A DNA stretch of 64,000 nucleotides from the NCBI RefSeq assembly GCF_009789225.1, contig NZ_WSTA01000004.1, forward strand, positions 1-64,000, written 5' to 3'. This document shows, in pieces, positions 33,939 to 45,294 of the stretch. The notes under the pieces were generated by a model. The model had not been told where the DNA came from. It was given only the letters and a program-made list of their open reading frames with translations, and made no database searches. This stretch comes from Agromyces seonyuensis (GTDB lineage: Bacteria; Actinomycetota; Actinomycetes; Actinomycetales; Microbacteriaceae). Within the stretch, counting starts at the first letter, position 1. Each line of letters begins with the position of its first letter. Position numbers and translations under genes: made by a program.

Positions 33939-33981
33939 AGCCTAAGCGTTCGACGAGCGGTTCGGCACCCCCAGTTCGGCC
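33939..33981 (-). promoter_or_regulatory. Polysaccharide-regulon promoter (glycoside hydrolase)
   Basis: On the minus strand GGCCGAACTGGGGG (33981-33968) is centred about 31 nt upstream of the -10 TAGGCT (33944-33939). Related G/C-rich elements occur at 34002-34013 and 34048-34060 (CCCCCCACAGGGG). Confidence 0.55.
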
Positions 33982-34062
33982 GTCGAACGGGCGCCCCGCG
34001 ACCCCCCGGACAGCCTCCGCACGGCCACCGCACCGGCGCCGCATCGTCCCCCCACAGGGGCC

Positions 34063-35244
34063 TCAGAGCATTGCGAAGATCTGCCGCGCGATCATGCGCC
34101 CGGCGCGGTTCGCGCCGATCGTCGAGGCTTGCGGGCCGTAACCGGCGAGGAAGATCCGGGGGTCCGACCAGGAGGCCCCCTGGCCGACCTTGATGCCGCC
34201 GGCCTTCTCCCGCAGCTTCAGCGGCGCGAGGTGCCGGAGGTCGGGGCGGAAGCCCGTCGCCCAGATGATGGCGTCGGCACGGGCCATCCCGCTCTCGTCG
34301 CCGTCCCAGCTCACGCGGTCGGACTCGATCCGGTCGAACATCGGCCGGGCCTCGAGCAGCCCGCGCTCGATACCGGCGGCGATACGGCGGCTCCGCGCGA
34401 CGCCCGTGCCGCTCACGATCGACGGCAGCGCCCGACCCGACCGCGCCGCCTCGTCCTGGACCGCGACGGAGGCCGAGGCGCCCTCGAGGTCGAGCTCCTC
34501 GCCGTCGCGCCAGTCGATCGGCCGCCGCGAGACCCACGTGAGCGAAGCGGCGACGTGCTCGAGTTCCAGCATGAACCCGATGGCGGACGTGCCGCCGCCC
34601 ACGACGACGACGTGCTTGTCGCGGAAGTCCTCCGCGCCGCGGTAGTCGGCCGTGTGGACGTGCCGCCCGGCGAACTCCCCCATGCCCGGGTAGAAGGGCA
34701 CGAAGGGCGAACCCCACGTGCCCGTGGCGTTCACGAGGAACTGACTGCGCAGGCGCTGCACGCGCGGCCCGCCCTCGTCCTCGACCTCGGCGGCCCGCCG
34801 GCGGCGGAACAGCCCGGCGCGCTTGGCGGCCGCGGGGTCCTCGACCGGCCGCGGGGTGAGGTCGACGAACTCGACGCCGAGCTCCACGCCCTCGTTGCGA
34901 ACGTGCTTGACGTCGATGGGTCGGTGGACCTCGAGGCCGAAGTGCTCCTCGTAGCGCGTGTAGTAGTCGGCAACGACGTCCTTCGCCGGCACGCCGCGGT
35001 CGGCCGTGGCGAAGCTGAGCCCGAGCTCGCCCATGCCCGGCAGGTCGTTGACCTTGTGCGCGGTGCCGAGCTTCAGGCTCGACCAGCGGTGCTGCCACGC
35101 GCCGCCGGGACCCGGGCCGCGGTCGAGCATCACGAAGTCCGCGCCGGGCTCGAGCCCGAATCGACGCAGGTAGTACGCGACGGAGAGACCGGCCTGCCCG
35201 GCTCCGATCACCGTGACGCGCGTCGCGCCGATGTCTTCGACCAT
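34063..35244 (-). CDS. Flavin-dependent monooxygenase/oxidoreductase
   Basis: The 393-residue protein has an FAD-binding Rossmann motif VTVIGAGQAGLSVAYYL at the N-terminus, GPGGAWQHRWSSLKLG (FMO-type) and a second nucleotide site VVVVGGGTSAIGFMLEL for NADPH. ATGF appears as AIIWATGFRPDLRHL near the C-terminus, and LAGYGPQASTIGANRAGR closes it. It is a group-B-like monooxygenase of unknown substrate. Start ATG 35244 has no evident ribosome site. Upstream ATG 35283 is in frame but lies before the fold begins. No regulon motif is seen, so it need not belong to the polysaccharide locus. Confidence 0.85.
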   Translation of the reverse strand: MVEDIGATRVTVIGAGQAGLSVAYYLRRFGLEPGADFVMLDRGPGPGGAWQHRWSSLKLGTAHKVNDLPGMGELGLSFATADRGVPAKDVVADYYTRYEEHFGLEVHRPIDVKHVRNEGVELGVEFVDLTPRPVEDPAAAKRAGLFRRRRAAEVEDEGGPRVQRLRSQFLVNATGTWGSPFVPFYPGMGEFAGRHVHTADYRGAEDFRDKHVVVVGGGTSAIGFMLELEHVAASLTWVSRRPIDWRDGEELDLEGASASVAVQDEAARSGRALPSIVSGTGVARSRRIAAGIERGLLEARPMFDRIESDRVSWDGDESGMARADAIIWATGFRPDLRHLAPLKLREKAGGIKVGQGASWSDPRIFLAGYGPQASTIGANRAGRMIARQIFAML

Positions 35245-35437
35245 GAGGTCAATCTCAGCACGTCCGGCCGCACACTCGGGCATCGAACCTGACCACGGCC
35301 TCGGAAGAAACCGAGTGTGGAGGGCGCGCGCAGGGACCCGATCGACCGGTGCTAAACTCGGTCAGCGATTGTTCATATTCAGCAGAGCGCCGGGCGAAGT
35401 CCATTCCGTCCGGCCAGTACTCGTAAGGGGGTCACGC

Positions 35438-35638
35438 ATGGGGCGCGGCCGTCAGAAAGCCAAGCACACGAAGGTGGCTCGGGAGCTGAAGTACTTCAGC
35501 CCCGACACGGATTACGGTGCACTCCAGAAAGAGCTCGGCGGGTCCCACGACGAGCATCTGCAGGAAGAACTCTCGAAATGGTCGGAGTACTCCGCCGACG
35601 ACGACCGGTACGTGCCGGACGACCGCTCGCATTCCTGA
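35438..35638 (+). CDS. DUF3073 family small protein
   Basis: The 66-residue protein starts MGRGRQKAKHTKVARELKYF and continues with SPDTDYGALQKEL, the invariant DUF3073 core, ending in an acidic tail. The basic N-terminus suggests nucleic-acid binding; the function is unknown. AAGGGGG precedes ATG 35438. A TAAACT hexamer at 35353-35358 is a possible -10. The family is conserved next to purM in actinobacteria, as here. Confidence 0.93.
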   Translation: MGRGRQKAKHTKVARELKYFSPDTDYGALQKELGGSHDEHLQEELSKWSEYSADDDRYVPDDRSHS

Positions 35639-35707
35639 CCGCCCCGCGCTGATGCGCTGCACCGGGCCGGTCGGGCCCCGCACCTGCGATCGCGTCGCGT
35701 CCGTCGG

Positions 35708-36478
35708 TCATCGTGCGAACCACTCGGCCGTGGTCATCACGAACGCCGTGAGTTCCTCGGCGCTGCCCGTCGGCGTGATCGCGCGCAGCACGAGCTCCTC
35801 GACCGCGTCGTCCGCGTCGAGGTAGGCGCGCAGCGCGTCGGGTCCGGCGACGGTTGCGTCGATCGCGCGGATACCGAGCCGGTCGAAGTTCGCGGCGTAG
35901 GCCGGGAAGGACGCGTAGGCCGACGCCTCGGCCTCCAGCGCACCCTGGGCCTCGCATGCGGCGATCGTGCGCGCGTAGAGGATGCTGCGGCCGGGTCGAC
36001 CGAGGGCGCCCGCGTCGCGGCGGAGCTCGCGAGCCTGCGCCGACGCACTCGCGGGGTCGAGCCAGTTGAGGACGGCGCCGTCCGCATGCTCGGCGGCGAG
36101 CCGACGCATCCGCGGCCCGAGCGCGCCGACGACGACCGCCGCATCCGTGCGCTCGCGGAGCGACGCGATGCCGTCGCCGACCAGTGCGACCGGACGGGCC
36201 GTCGCGCCCGAGCCGATCCCGATCGTCGTGCGGGCCGTCGGCAGCCCGGCGAGGTCCAGCGAATCGACGGGACGCCGATCGAGCGGGATCACCCCGGTGC
36301 CGAGCCGGAGCGTCTCGGTCACCTCCGCGACGGCGCGGAGTCCCGCGAGGGCGTCGCCGCCGGGGACGTCGTTGAGCCAGAGGCCGGCGAAGCCCGCGGC
36401 CTCGATGCGCGGCGCGAGCGCGCGGAGGACCGCGGCGTCCGTCCGGCCGTGCAGGCCGATGGAGATCCCGGTGGTCAT
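35708..36478 (-). CDS. LLM-class flavin/F420-dependent oxidoreductase
   Basis: The 256-residue luciferase-like TIM barrel has GFAGLWLNDVPGGDALAGL, LGTGVIPLDRRPVDSL and the coenzyme-site IGIGSGATARPVALV and EHADGAVLNWLDP segments. It is shorter than typical LLM enzymes (about 300-350), so part of the insertion region is absent. Substrate and whether FMN or F420 is used are undetermined. Start is ATG 36478. It lies downstream of purM on the same strand, separated by 41 bp. Confidence 0.8.
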   Translation of the reverse strand: MTTGISIGLHGRTDAAVLRALAPRIEAAGFAGLWLNDVPGGDALAGLRAVAEVTETLRLGTGVIPLDRRPVDSLDLAGLPTARTTIGIGSGATARPVALVGDGIASLRERTDAAVVVGALGPRMRRLAAEHADGAVLNWLDPASASAQARELRRDAGALGRPGRSILYARTIAACEAQGALEAEASAYASFPAYAANFDRLGIRAIDATVAGPDALRAYLDADDAVEELVLRAITPTGSAEELTAFVMTTAEWFAR

Positions 36479-36519
36479 CGCCGCGGTTCCGACTGGTCCG
36501 TCCGGCCCGATCCGACCGA

Positions 36520-37626
36520 TCAGTCCCGGTAGGCCCCGACGAGGCGGACCGCTCCGCCGTCGACGCCCTTGGCGCCCTGCTCGAAGCCGGCGAAGTCGCG
36601 CGGCGCGAACGAGACGGTGCCCGTCCGCCAGGCCGGGATGCCCGAACGTCCGAGCGCGGCGATCGCGGCGTCCGCCGAGGCGGCGTCGACGACGGCGAAG
36701 AAGCCGATGCCGAGGTTCCAGGTGCCCTCGGTCTCGGTCAGCGGCGTGCCGGCGAGGTCCGCGAGGACGCGGAACACGGGCTGCGGCGACCAGGTGCCGC
36801 GGTCGAGCTCGACCCACGAGCCCTGCGGGAGCACGCGGGCGAGGTTCGCCGCGATGCCGCCGCCGGTGACGTGCGAGAGCGAGTGGACGCCCGCGCCCGC
36901 GGCGGGGTCGTCGAGGAGGTCGAGGATCGGCGTCGTGTAGAGGCGCGTGGGCTCGAGCAGCGCTTCGCCCCACGTCGTGCCGAGGTCGGCCGACGCGTCG
37001 GTGTAGGCGATGCCGGCGCCCGCGAGGATGTGGCGAACGAGCGAGAACCCGTTGGAGTGCAGACCGCTCGACTCGATCGCGAGGACCACGTCGCCCTCGC
37101 GCACGCGGTCGGCGCCCAGTACGCGGTCGGCCTCGACGGCGCCGACGGCCGCACCGGCGACGTCGTAGTCGTCGGGACCGAGGAGGCCCGGGTGCTCGGC
37201 CGTCTCGCCGCCGACGAGCGCGGTGCCCGTCTCGGCCGCGGCGCGCGCGATGCCCGCGACGATCGCCGCGATGCGCGCCGGCACGACCTTGCCGCACGCG
37301 ATGTAGTCGGTCATGAACAGCGGCTTCGCGCCGACCACGACGATGTCGTCGACGACCATGCCGACGAGGTCCTGGCCGATCGTGTCGTGCACGTCGAGGG
37401 CCTGCGCGATCGCGATCTTCGTGCCGACGCCGTCGGTCGAGGTCGCGAGCAGCGGCCGCTGGAACTTCGTGAGGAACGAGACGTCGTAGAGGCCCGCGAA
37501 GCCGCCGACGCCGCCGAGCACATTCGTGCCGTGGGTCCTGGCGACCGCCTCCTTCATCAGCTCGACGGCGAGATCGCCCGCGGCGGTGTCGACACCGGCC
37601 GCGGCGTACGGCGAATTCGTGCTCAC
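36520..37626 (-). CDS. purM: Phosphoribosylformylglycinamidine cyclo-ligase
   Basis: The 368-residue AIR synthetase (step 5 of purine synthesis) starts MSTNSPYAAAGVDTAAGDLAV. It has TSTDGVGTKIAIA (ATP-binding), DLVGMVVDDIVVVGAKPLFMTDYIACGKV, LVGGETAEHPG and HVTGGGIAANLARVLP. GTG 37626 coincides with the start predicted from the TAGAAT hexamer (37638-37633), so the mRNA is probably leaderless. Confidence 0.97.
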   Translation of the reverse strand: MSTNSPYAAAGVDTAAGDLAVELMKEAVARTHGTNVLGGVGGFAGLYDVSFLTKFQRPLLATSTDGVGTKIAIAQALDVHDTIGQDLVGMVVDDIVVVGAKPLFMTDYIACGKVVPARIAAIVAGIARAAAETGTALVGGETAEHPGLLGPDDYDVAGAAVGAVEADRVLGADRVREGDVVLAIESSGLHSNGFSLVRHILAGAGIAYTDASADLGTTWGEALLEPTRLYTTPILDLLDDPAAGAGVHSLSHVTGGGIAANLARVLPQGSWVELDRGTWSPQPVFRVLADLAGTPLTETEGTWNLGIGFFAVVDAASADAAIAALGRSGIPAWRTGTVSFAPRDFAGFEQGAKGVDGGAVRLVGAYRD

Positions 37627-37632
37627 CCCGTC

Positions 37633-37680
37633 ATTCTACCCGGGCGCCTCGGCGCGCCCGTCGCCGCTCGGGGTTACACT
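37633..37680. promoter_or_regulatory. Divergent leaderless promoters of purM and the 37687 gene
   Basis: A minus-strand TAGAAT (37638-37633) lies 6 nt before the purM GTG, and a plus-strand TACACT (37675-37680) lies 6 nt before ATG 37687. Both spacings place +1 on the start codon. No -35 hexamer of good quality is visible for either. Confidence 0.6.
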
Positions 37681-37686
37681 GCCGCC

Positions 37687-38292
37687 ATGGGTGCGGGGGG
37701 CTCCTGGGTGATCCGAGAGGATGCCGGCAGACCGGTGCTGCTGGCCCTCTATCTGCGCGAGGTTCTGGGGATCGGCGCGCCGGTCGCGTTGCCGCGGTTG
37801 CGCGGCGTCGGGGCGACCTCGCCGCCGTCCGACGACCTGCGGGCGCTCGCGCTCGAGGCGCAATGGCTCGACCTCTGGGCGATGACGATCGAGCCGGAGC
37901 AGCATCCGTCGCCCGTGCCGCTCGCGCTCGTCGACGAGTACGGCACCGGGCTCGCCCTCGCCACGAGCGGCGCGGCGGAGCTGACGGCGGCGGTGCCCCG
38001 GCACGCGGAGGCCGCCCGAGCGTGGGTGGAGTGGTCGCATCAGCGCTACACGAGCGACTCGCGCTCGCGGCGCGGCGATGCGTACCGTGCCTACGCGGGC
38101 ACGATCGCGCAGCACGAACGCGTGGTGGGCCGCCGCGCCTACTCGTTCGAGCTCAACGTGCAGGTGCTGCCGTTCGATCAGACCGGAGTGTGGTGGATCG
38201 GCACGAACTCCATCGCCGTGACCGACTCGCTGCGTAGCGACGCGGCCGCATTCGACGCGGCGCTGCACCCGATCATCGCGCAGCTCGCATGA
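37687..38292 (+). CDS. Conserved hypothetical protein beside purM
   Basis: I do not recognise this 201-residue protein. It has no membrane span or signal peptide. Features visible are a WVIREDAGRPVLLALYLREVLG start, a central ALEAQWLDLWAMTIEP, and RAYSFELNVQVLPFDQTGVWWIG near the C-terminus. ATG 37687 is 6 nt after a TACACT hexamer, so the transcript is likely leaderless. The stop overlaps the thioesterase ATG (ATGA), so the pair is co-translated. Conserved placement between purM and purF is typical of the region but gives no function. Confidence 0.7.
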   Translation: MGAGGSWVIREDAGRPVLLALYLREVLGIGAPVALPRLRGVGATSPPSDDLRALALEAQWLDLWAMTIEPEQHPSPVPLALVDEYGTGLALATSGAAELTAAVPRHAEAARAWVEWSHQRYTSDSRSRRGDAYRAYAGTIAQHERVVGRRAYSFELNVQVLPFDQTGVWWIGTNSIAVTDSLRSDAAAFDAALHPIIAQLA

Positions 38293-38723
38293 GCATCTGG
38301 TTCGGGGAGCCGAGCGTCGAGTGGGCGAACTCCCGCATCGCGGGAACGATGATCGAGACGCTCGGCATCGAGATCACCGAGATCGCCGACGATGCCATCC
38401 GAGCGCGGATGCCCGTCGACGCGCGCTCCCGCCAGCCTGCGGGCGTCCTGCACGGCGGGGCATCCGTCGCCCTCGCCGAGACACTCGCGAGCTGGGGCGC
38501 GACCTTCGCCGCCGACCCGGCGACGAGCTACTGCGTCGGCCTCGAGATCAACGCGAACCACGTTCGCCCCGTGGCCGAGGGCTGGGTGTTCGGCGAAGCC
38601 AGGCCGCTCAACATCGGCCGCACGGTGCAGATCTGGGAGATCCGCATCACCGACGAGCGGGGCAAGCTCGTCTGCGTCTCGCGCTGCACGATGGCGGTGC
38701 TGCCGCGCCCGACGGAGTACTGA
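38289..38723 (+). CDS. Hotdog-fold acyl-CoA thioesterase (PaaI/YdiI-like)
   Basis: The 144-residue protein has the hotdog signature AGVLHGGASVALAETLASWGA, with the HGG and the Glu of the catalytic helix, and GLEINANHVRPVAEGWV. Members hydrolyse small or aromatic acyl-CoAs. The TMIETLGIEITEIADDAIRA region forms the first strands. It overlaps the previous gene by 4 bp. A repeat cluster begins at its stop codon. Confidence 0.9.
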   Translation: MSIWFGEPSVEWANSRIAGTMIETLGIEITEIADDAIRARMPVDARSRQPAGVLHGGASVALAETLASWGATFAADPATSYCVGLEINANHVRPVAEGWVFGEARPLNIGRTVQIWEIRITDERGKLVCVSRCTMAVLPRPTEY

Positions 38724-38885
38724 CGATCCGTCGGTCGAGGAGCGCGAAGCGCGTATCGAGACGGGGGCGGTCGGTCTCGATACGGCCGCGAGCGGCCTAC
38801 TCGACCGGCGGAGTCGTCTGCCGAGAGCGGGACGGTCGGTCTCGATACGGCCGCGAGCGGCCTACTCGACCAGCGGAGTCTCTCC
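38724..38885. repeat. Intergenic palindromic repeat cluster A
   Basis: Two copies of GGTCTCGATACGGCCGCG...CTACTCGACC (38775-38809 and 38839-38872), each with a perfect GGCCGC-GA-GCGGCC core hairpin, plus a diverged copy at 38730-38762. The repeat ends about 16 nt before the purF -10 TACGCT (38901-38906). Confidence 0.85.
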
Positions 38886-38968
38886 AAGCGGGCGTCCGGT
38901 TACGCTGTGCGAGGATATGCGGGTCCGTTTCGGACGCGTTTCCCACCACTTTGAGGAGTCCCCTCCGC

Positions 38969-40426
38969 ATGTGCGGCATCGTCGGAATCGTCTCGACCGA
39001 ACCCGTCAATCAGCAGATCTACGACAGCCTGGGGCTCCTGCAGCACCGCGGCCAGGACTCGACGGGCATCGCGACCGCCGAGGGCCCGACCTTCCACATG
39101 GCGAAGGCGCGCGGCCAGGTGCGCGAGGCGTTCCGCACCCGCGACATGCGCTCGCTGCTCGGCAACATGGGCCTCGGCCACGTGCGCTACACGACCAAGG
39201 GCGCCGCGGAGCGCGAGGAGGAGGCGCAGCCCTTCTACGTGAACGCCCCGTACGGCATCATCCTCGTGCACAACGGCAACCTCACGAACACGCGCGAGCT
39301 CAGCGAAGACCTCTTCCGCATCGACCGTCGCCACTCGAACTCGACGAGCGACACCGAGATGCTGCTCAACGTGCTCGCGACCGAGCTGACCGGGCAGATC
39401 CAGGGCTTCTCCCTCGACGCCGACCAGGTCTTCCGCGCCGTCGAGCAGGTGCACGAGCGCGTCGAGGGCTCGTACGCCGTCATCGCGATGATCGCCGGCT
39501 ACGGACTGCTCGCCTTCCGCGACCCCTTCGGCATCCGCCCCCTCATCCTCGGCCGCCGCGACGGCGCGAACGGCAAAGACGAGTGGATCGTCGCGAGCGA
39601 ATCGCTCGTGCTCGAGAACGGCGACTACGAGATCGTGCGCGACGTCGAGCCCGGCGAGGCGATCTTCATCTCCGTCGACGGCACGATGGCCTCGAAGCAG
39701 TGCGCCCGGAACCCGCGCCTCATCCCGTGCTCGTTCGAGTACGTCTACCTCGCCCGGCCCGACTCGGTCATGAACGGCATCTCGGTCTACGACGCGCGCC
39801 TGCGCATGGGCGACCGCCTCGCGAAGACCATCGCGACCCACATGCCGCTCGGCGACATCGACGTGGTCATGCCGATCCCCGACTCCTCGCGCCCCGCGGC
39901 GATGCAGGTCTCGCAGCAGCTCGGCATCCCCTACCGCGAGGGGTTCTACAAGAATCGCTACGTCGGCCGCACGTTCATCATGCCGGGGCAGGCGCAGCGC
40001 AAGCGCTCGGTGCGCCAGAAGCTCAACGCGATGTCGAGCGAGTTCGCCGGAAAGAACATCCTCATCGTCGACGACTCGATCGTGCGCGGCACGACCTCCA
40101 AGGAGATCGTGCAGATGGCCCGCGACGCCGGCGCCAACAAGGTGACGTTCACCTCGGCGGCCCCGCCCGTGCGCTTCCCGCACGTGTACGGCATCAACAT
40201 GCCGAGCCGCCACGAGCTCATCGCCCACGGCCGCAAGATCCCCGAGATCGCAGCCGAGCTCGGCGCCGACCACATGATCTACCAGGAGGTCGCCGACCTC
40301 CAGGCCGCGATCACCGAGGGCACGGGCATCACCGAGCTCGACCTCTCGTGCTTCACGGGCGACTACGTCACCGGCACCGTCACCGAGGAGTACCTCGAGT
40401 GGGTGGAGCGCACGCAGCTCTCCTGA
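38969..40426 (+). CDS. purF: Amidophosphoribosyltransferase
   Basis: The 485-residue enzyme catalyses the first committed step of purine synthesis. MCGIVGIVS at the N-terminus places the nucleophile Cys at position 2 with no propeptide. LLQHRGQDSTGIAT, VRYTTKG and LVHNGNLTN belong to the glutaminase domain, and NILIVDDSIVRGTTSKEI is the PRPP loop. GAGGAG lies 10 nt before ATG 38969. The -10 TACGCT (38901-38906) follows directly on the repeat cluster. A strong hairpin follows the stop. Confidence 0.98.
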   Translation: MCGIVGIVSTEPVNQQIYDSLGLLQHRGQDSTGIATAEGPTFHMAKARGQVREAFRTRDMRSLLGNMGLGHVRYTTKGAAEREEEAQPFYVNAPYGIILVHNGNLTNTRELSEDLFRIDRRHSNSTSDTEMLLNVLATELTGQIQGFSLDADQVFRAVEQVHERVEGSYAVIAMIAGYGLLAFRDPFGIRPLILGRRDGANGKDEWIVASESLVLENGDYEIVRDVEPGEAIFISVDGTMASKQCARNPRLIPCSFEYVYLARPDSVMNGISVYDARLRMGDRLAKTIATHMPLGDIDVVMPIPDSSRPAAMQVSQQLGIPYREGFYKNRYVGRTFIMPGQAQRKRSVRQKLNAMSSEFAGKNILIVDDSIVRGTTSKEIVQMARDAGANKVTFTSAAPPVRFPHVYGINMPSRHELIAHGRKIPEIAAELGADHMIYQEVADLQAAITEGTGITELDLSCFTGDYVTGTVTEEYLEWVERTQLS

Positions 40427-40437
40427 GCCCGGATGCG

Positions 40438-40467
40438 CGAACGGCCCCGCCTCGGCGGGGCCGTTCG
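40438..40467. terminator. Strong terminator-like hairpin after purF
   Basis: CGAACGGCCCCGCC and GGCGGGGCCGTTCG form a perfect 14-bp stem around a TC loop, 12 nt after the purF stop. It lies between purF and the convergent gene ending at 40508. No U-tract follows, as is usual in GC-rich actinobacteria. Confidence 0.85.
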
Positions 40468-40507
40468 TCGTCCGGTCGGTCTCGGCCGGACCGGGCGATG
40501 CGGCTCG

Positions 40508-40912
40508 TCAGTCGACGCGACGACCGGTCTCGTGCACGGCCGGGAGGCTCCGGGCGCGCTTGGTCGCCGCACGGTCGAGCAGGATGGCGGCGAGGCCGCC
40601 GGCCGCGCCGGCGATCGCCACGCACGCGAGCAGCAGGAAGCCGAAGACCTGGCCCTGGCTGTACTCGTCGTTCTCGGGGAACGAGAAGGTGAGCACGAGG
40701 GCGAGGATGACGCCGACCGCGGCGCCGAGCGCGAGGAAGCGCCCGTAGCGGGGCGCGTGCCGCACGACCACCGTGTCGGATTCCTCGGACTCCACGAGCT
40801 CGGGTTCGGGCATCGGCGCCGGCTCGTTCGCCGGCAGCGACTCGGCCTCCGGCCAGGGGGCGGTGGCGGGCTCGGCGGGCGTCTGCTCGGATTCGGCGGG
40901 GGTGCTGCTCAC
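40508..40912 (-). CDS. Small two-helix membrane protein
   Basis: The 134-residue protein has an acidic, Pro/Glu-rich N-terminal 55 residues, then a helix RFLALGAAVGVILALVLTF, a short SFPENDEYSQGQ loop and a second helix VFGFLLLACVAIAGAAGGLAAIL with a basic tail. GTG 40912 is chosen because GGGGGAG lies 9 nt upstream; ATG 40930 is in frame but has no such site. The family is not recognised with certainty (it resembles small membrane proteins found beside purF in this group). Confidence 0.65.
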   Translation of the reverse strand: MSSTPAESEQTPAEPATAPWPEAESLPANEPAPMPEPELVESEESDTVVVRHAPRYGRFLALGAAVGVILALVLTFSFPENDEYSQGQVFGFLLLACVAIAGAAGGLAAILLDRAATKRARSLPAVHETGRRVD

Positions 40913-41063
40913 GCCGGTATTCTCCCCCATCCGCCTGGGAGCGGGCGCCGCCCGAGGCGCTCGTCCCGCCTGCCGGCGGGGCCGGGTTCGGGTGCGGGAC
41001 GGAACGGGCGCGGCCCGGAGCATCCGTGGATGCCCCGGGCCGCGCCCGCGCGTTCGCGAAGCG

Positions 41064-45134
<4,071 letters not shown>

Positions 45135-45220
45135 GACGCGGTCCTTCTGCGGGCGCGCGGCAACCGGCACCGGAATGCAGCCGGGTGCCTGCGCGGATCG
45201 GGCGGATTGGGAGAAATGCC

Positions 45221-45241
45221 TCAGGTTAGGCTTGGCTAAGC
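45221..45241 (-). promoter_or_regulatory. DtxR/IdeR-type iron box at the htaA-type gene promoter
   Basis: TCAGGTTAGGCTTGGCTAAGC resembles the DtxR consensus (TTAGGTTAG-S-CTAACCTAA). The minus-strand -10 TAACCT (45228-45223) lies inside it, so iron-loaded repressor would block the promoter. Confidence 0.75.
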
Positions 45242-45270
45242 TAAACGACATTCCCCCCGAAACGCAAGCC

Positions 45271-45291
45271 GTAGGTAAGGCTAACCTCATC
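45271..45291 (+). promoter_or_regulatory. DtxR/IdeR-type iron box at the hmuT promoter
   Basis: GTAGGTAAGGCTAACCTCATC matches the DtxR consensus well. The -10 TAACCT (45282-45287) is inside the box and lies 7 nt before ATG 45295, which suggests a leaderless, iron-repressed transcript. Confidence 0.85.
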
Positions 45292-45294
45292 ACG

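Noticed and set aside
29537-34141. A 1534-codon open frame on the plus strand
   Set aside because: It is antisense to a glycosyltransferase gene and the large hydrolase gene, spans their promoters, and has no recognisable domain.
38724-38885. Insertion-sequence ends
   Set aside because: No transposase frame lies between or near the repeat copies, and the copies are short hairpins typical of intergenic repeat families.
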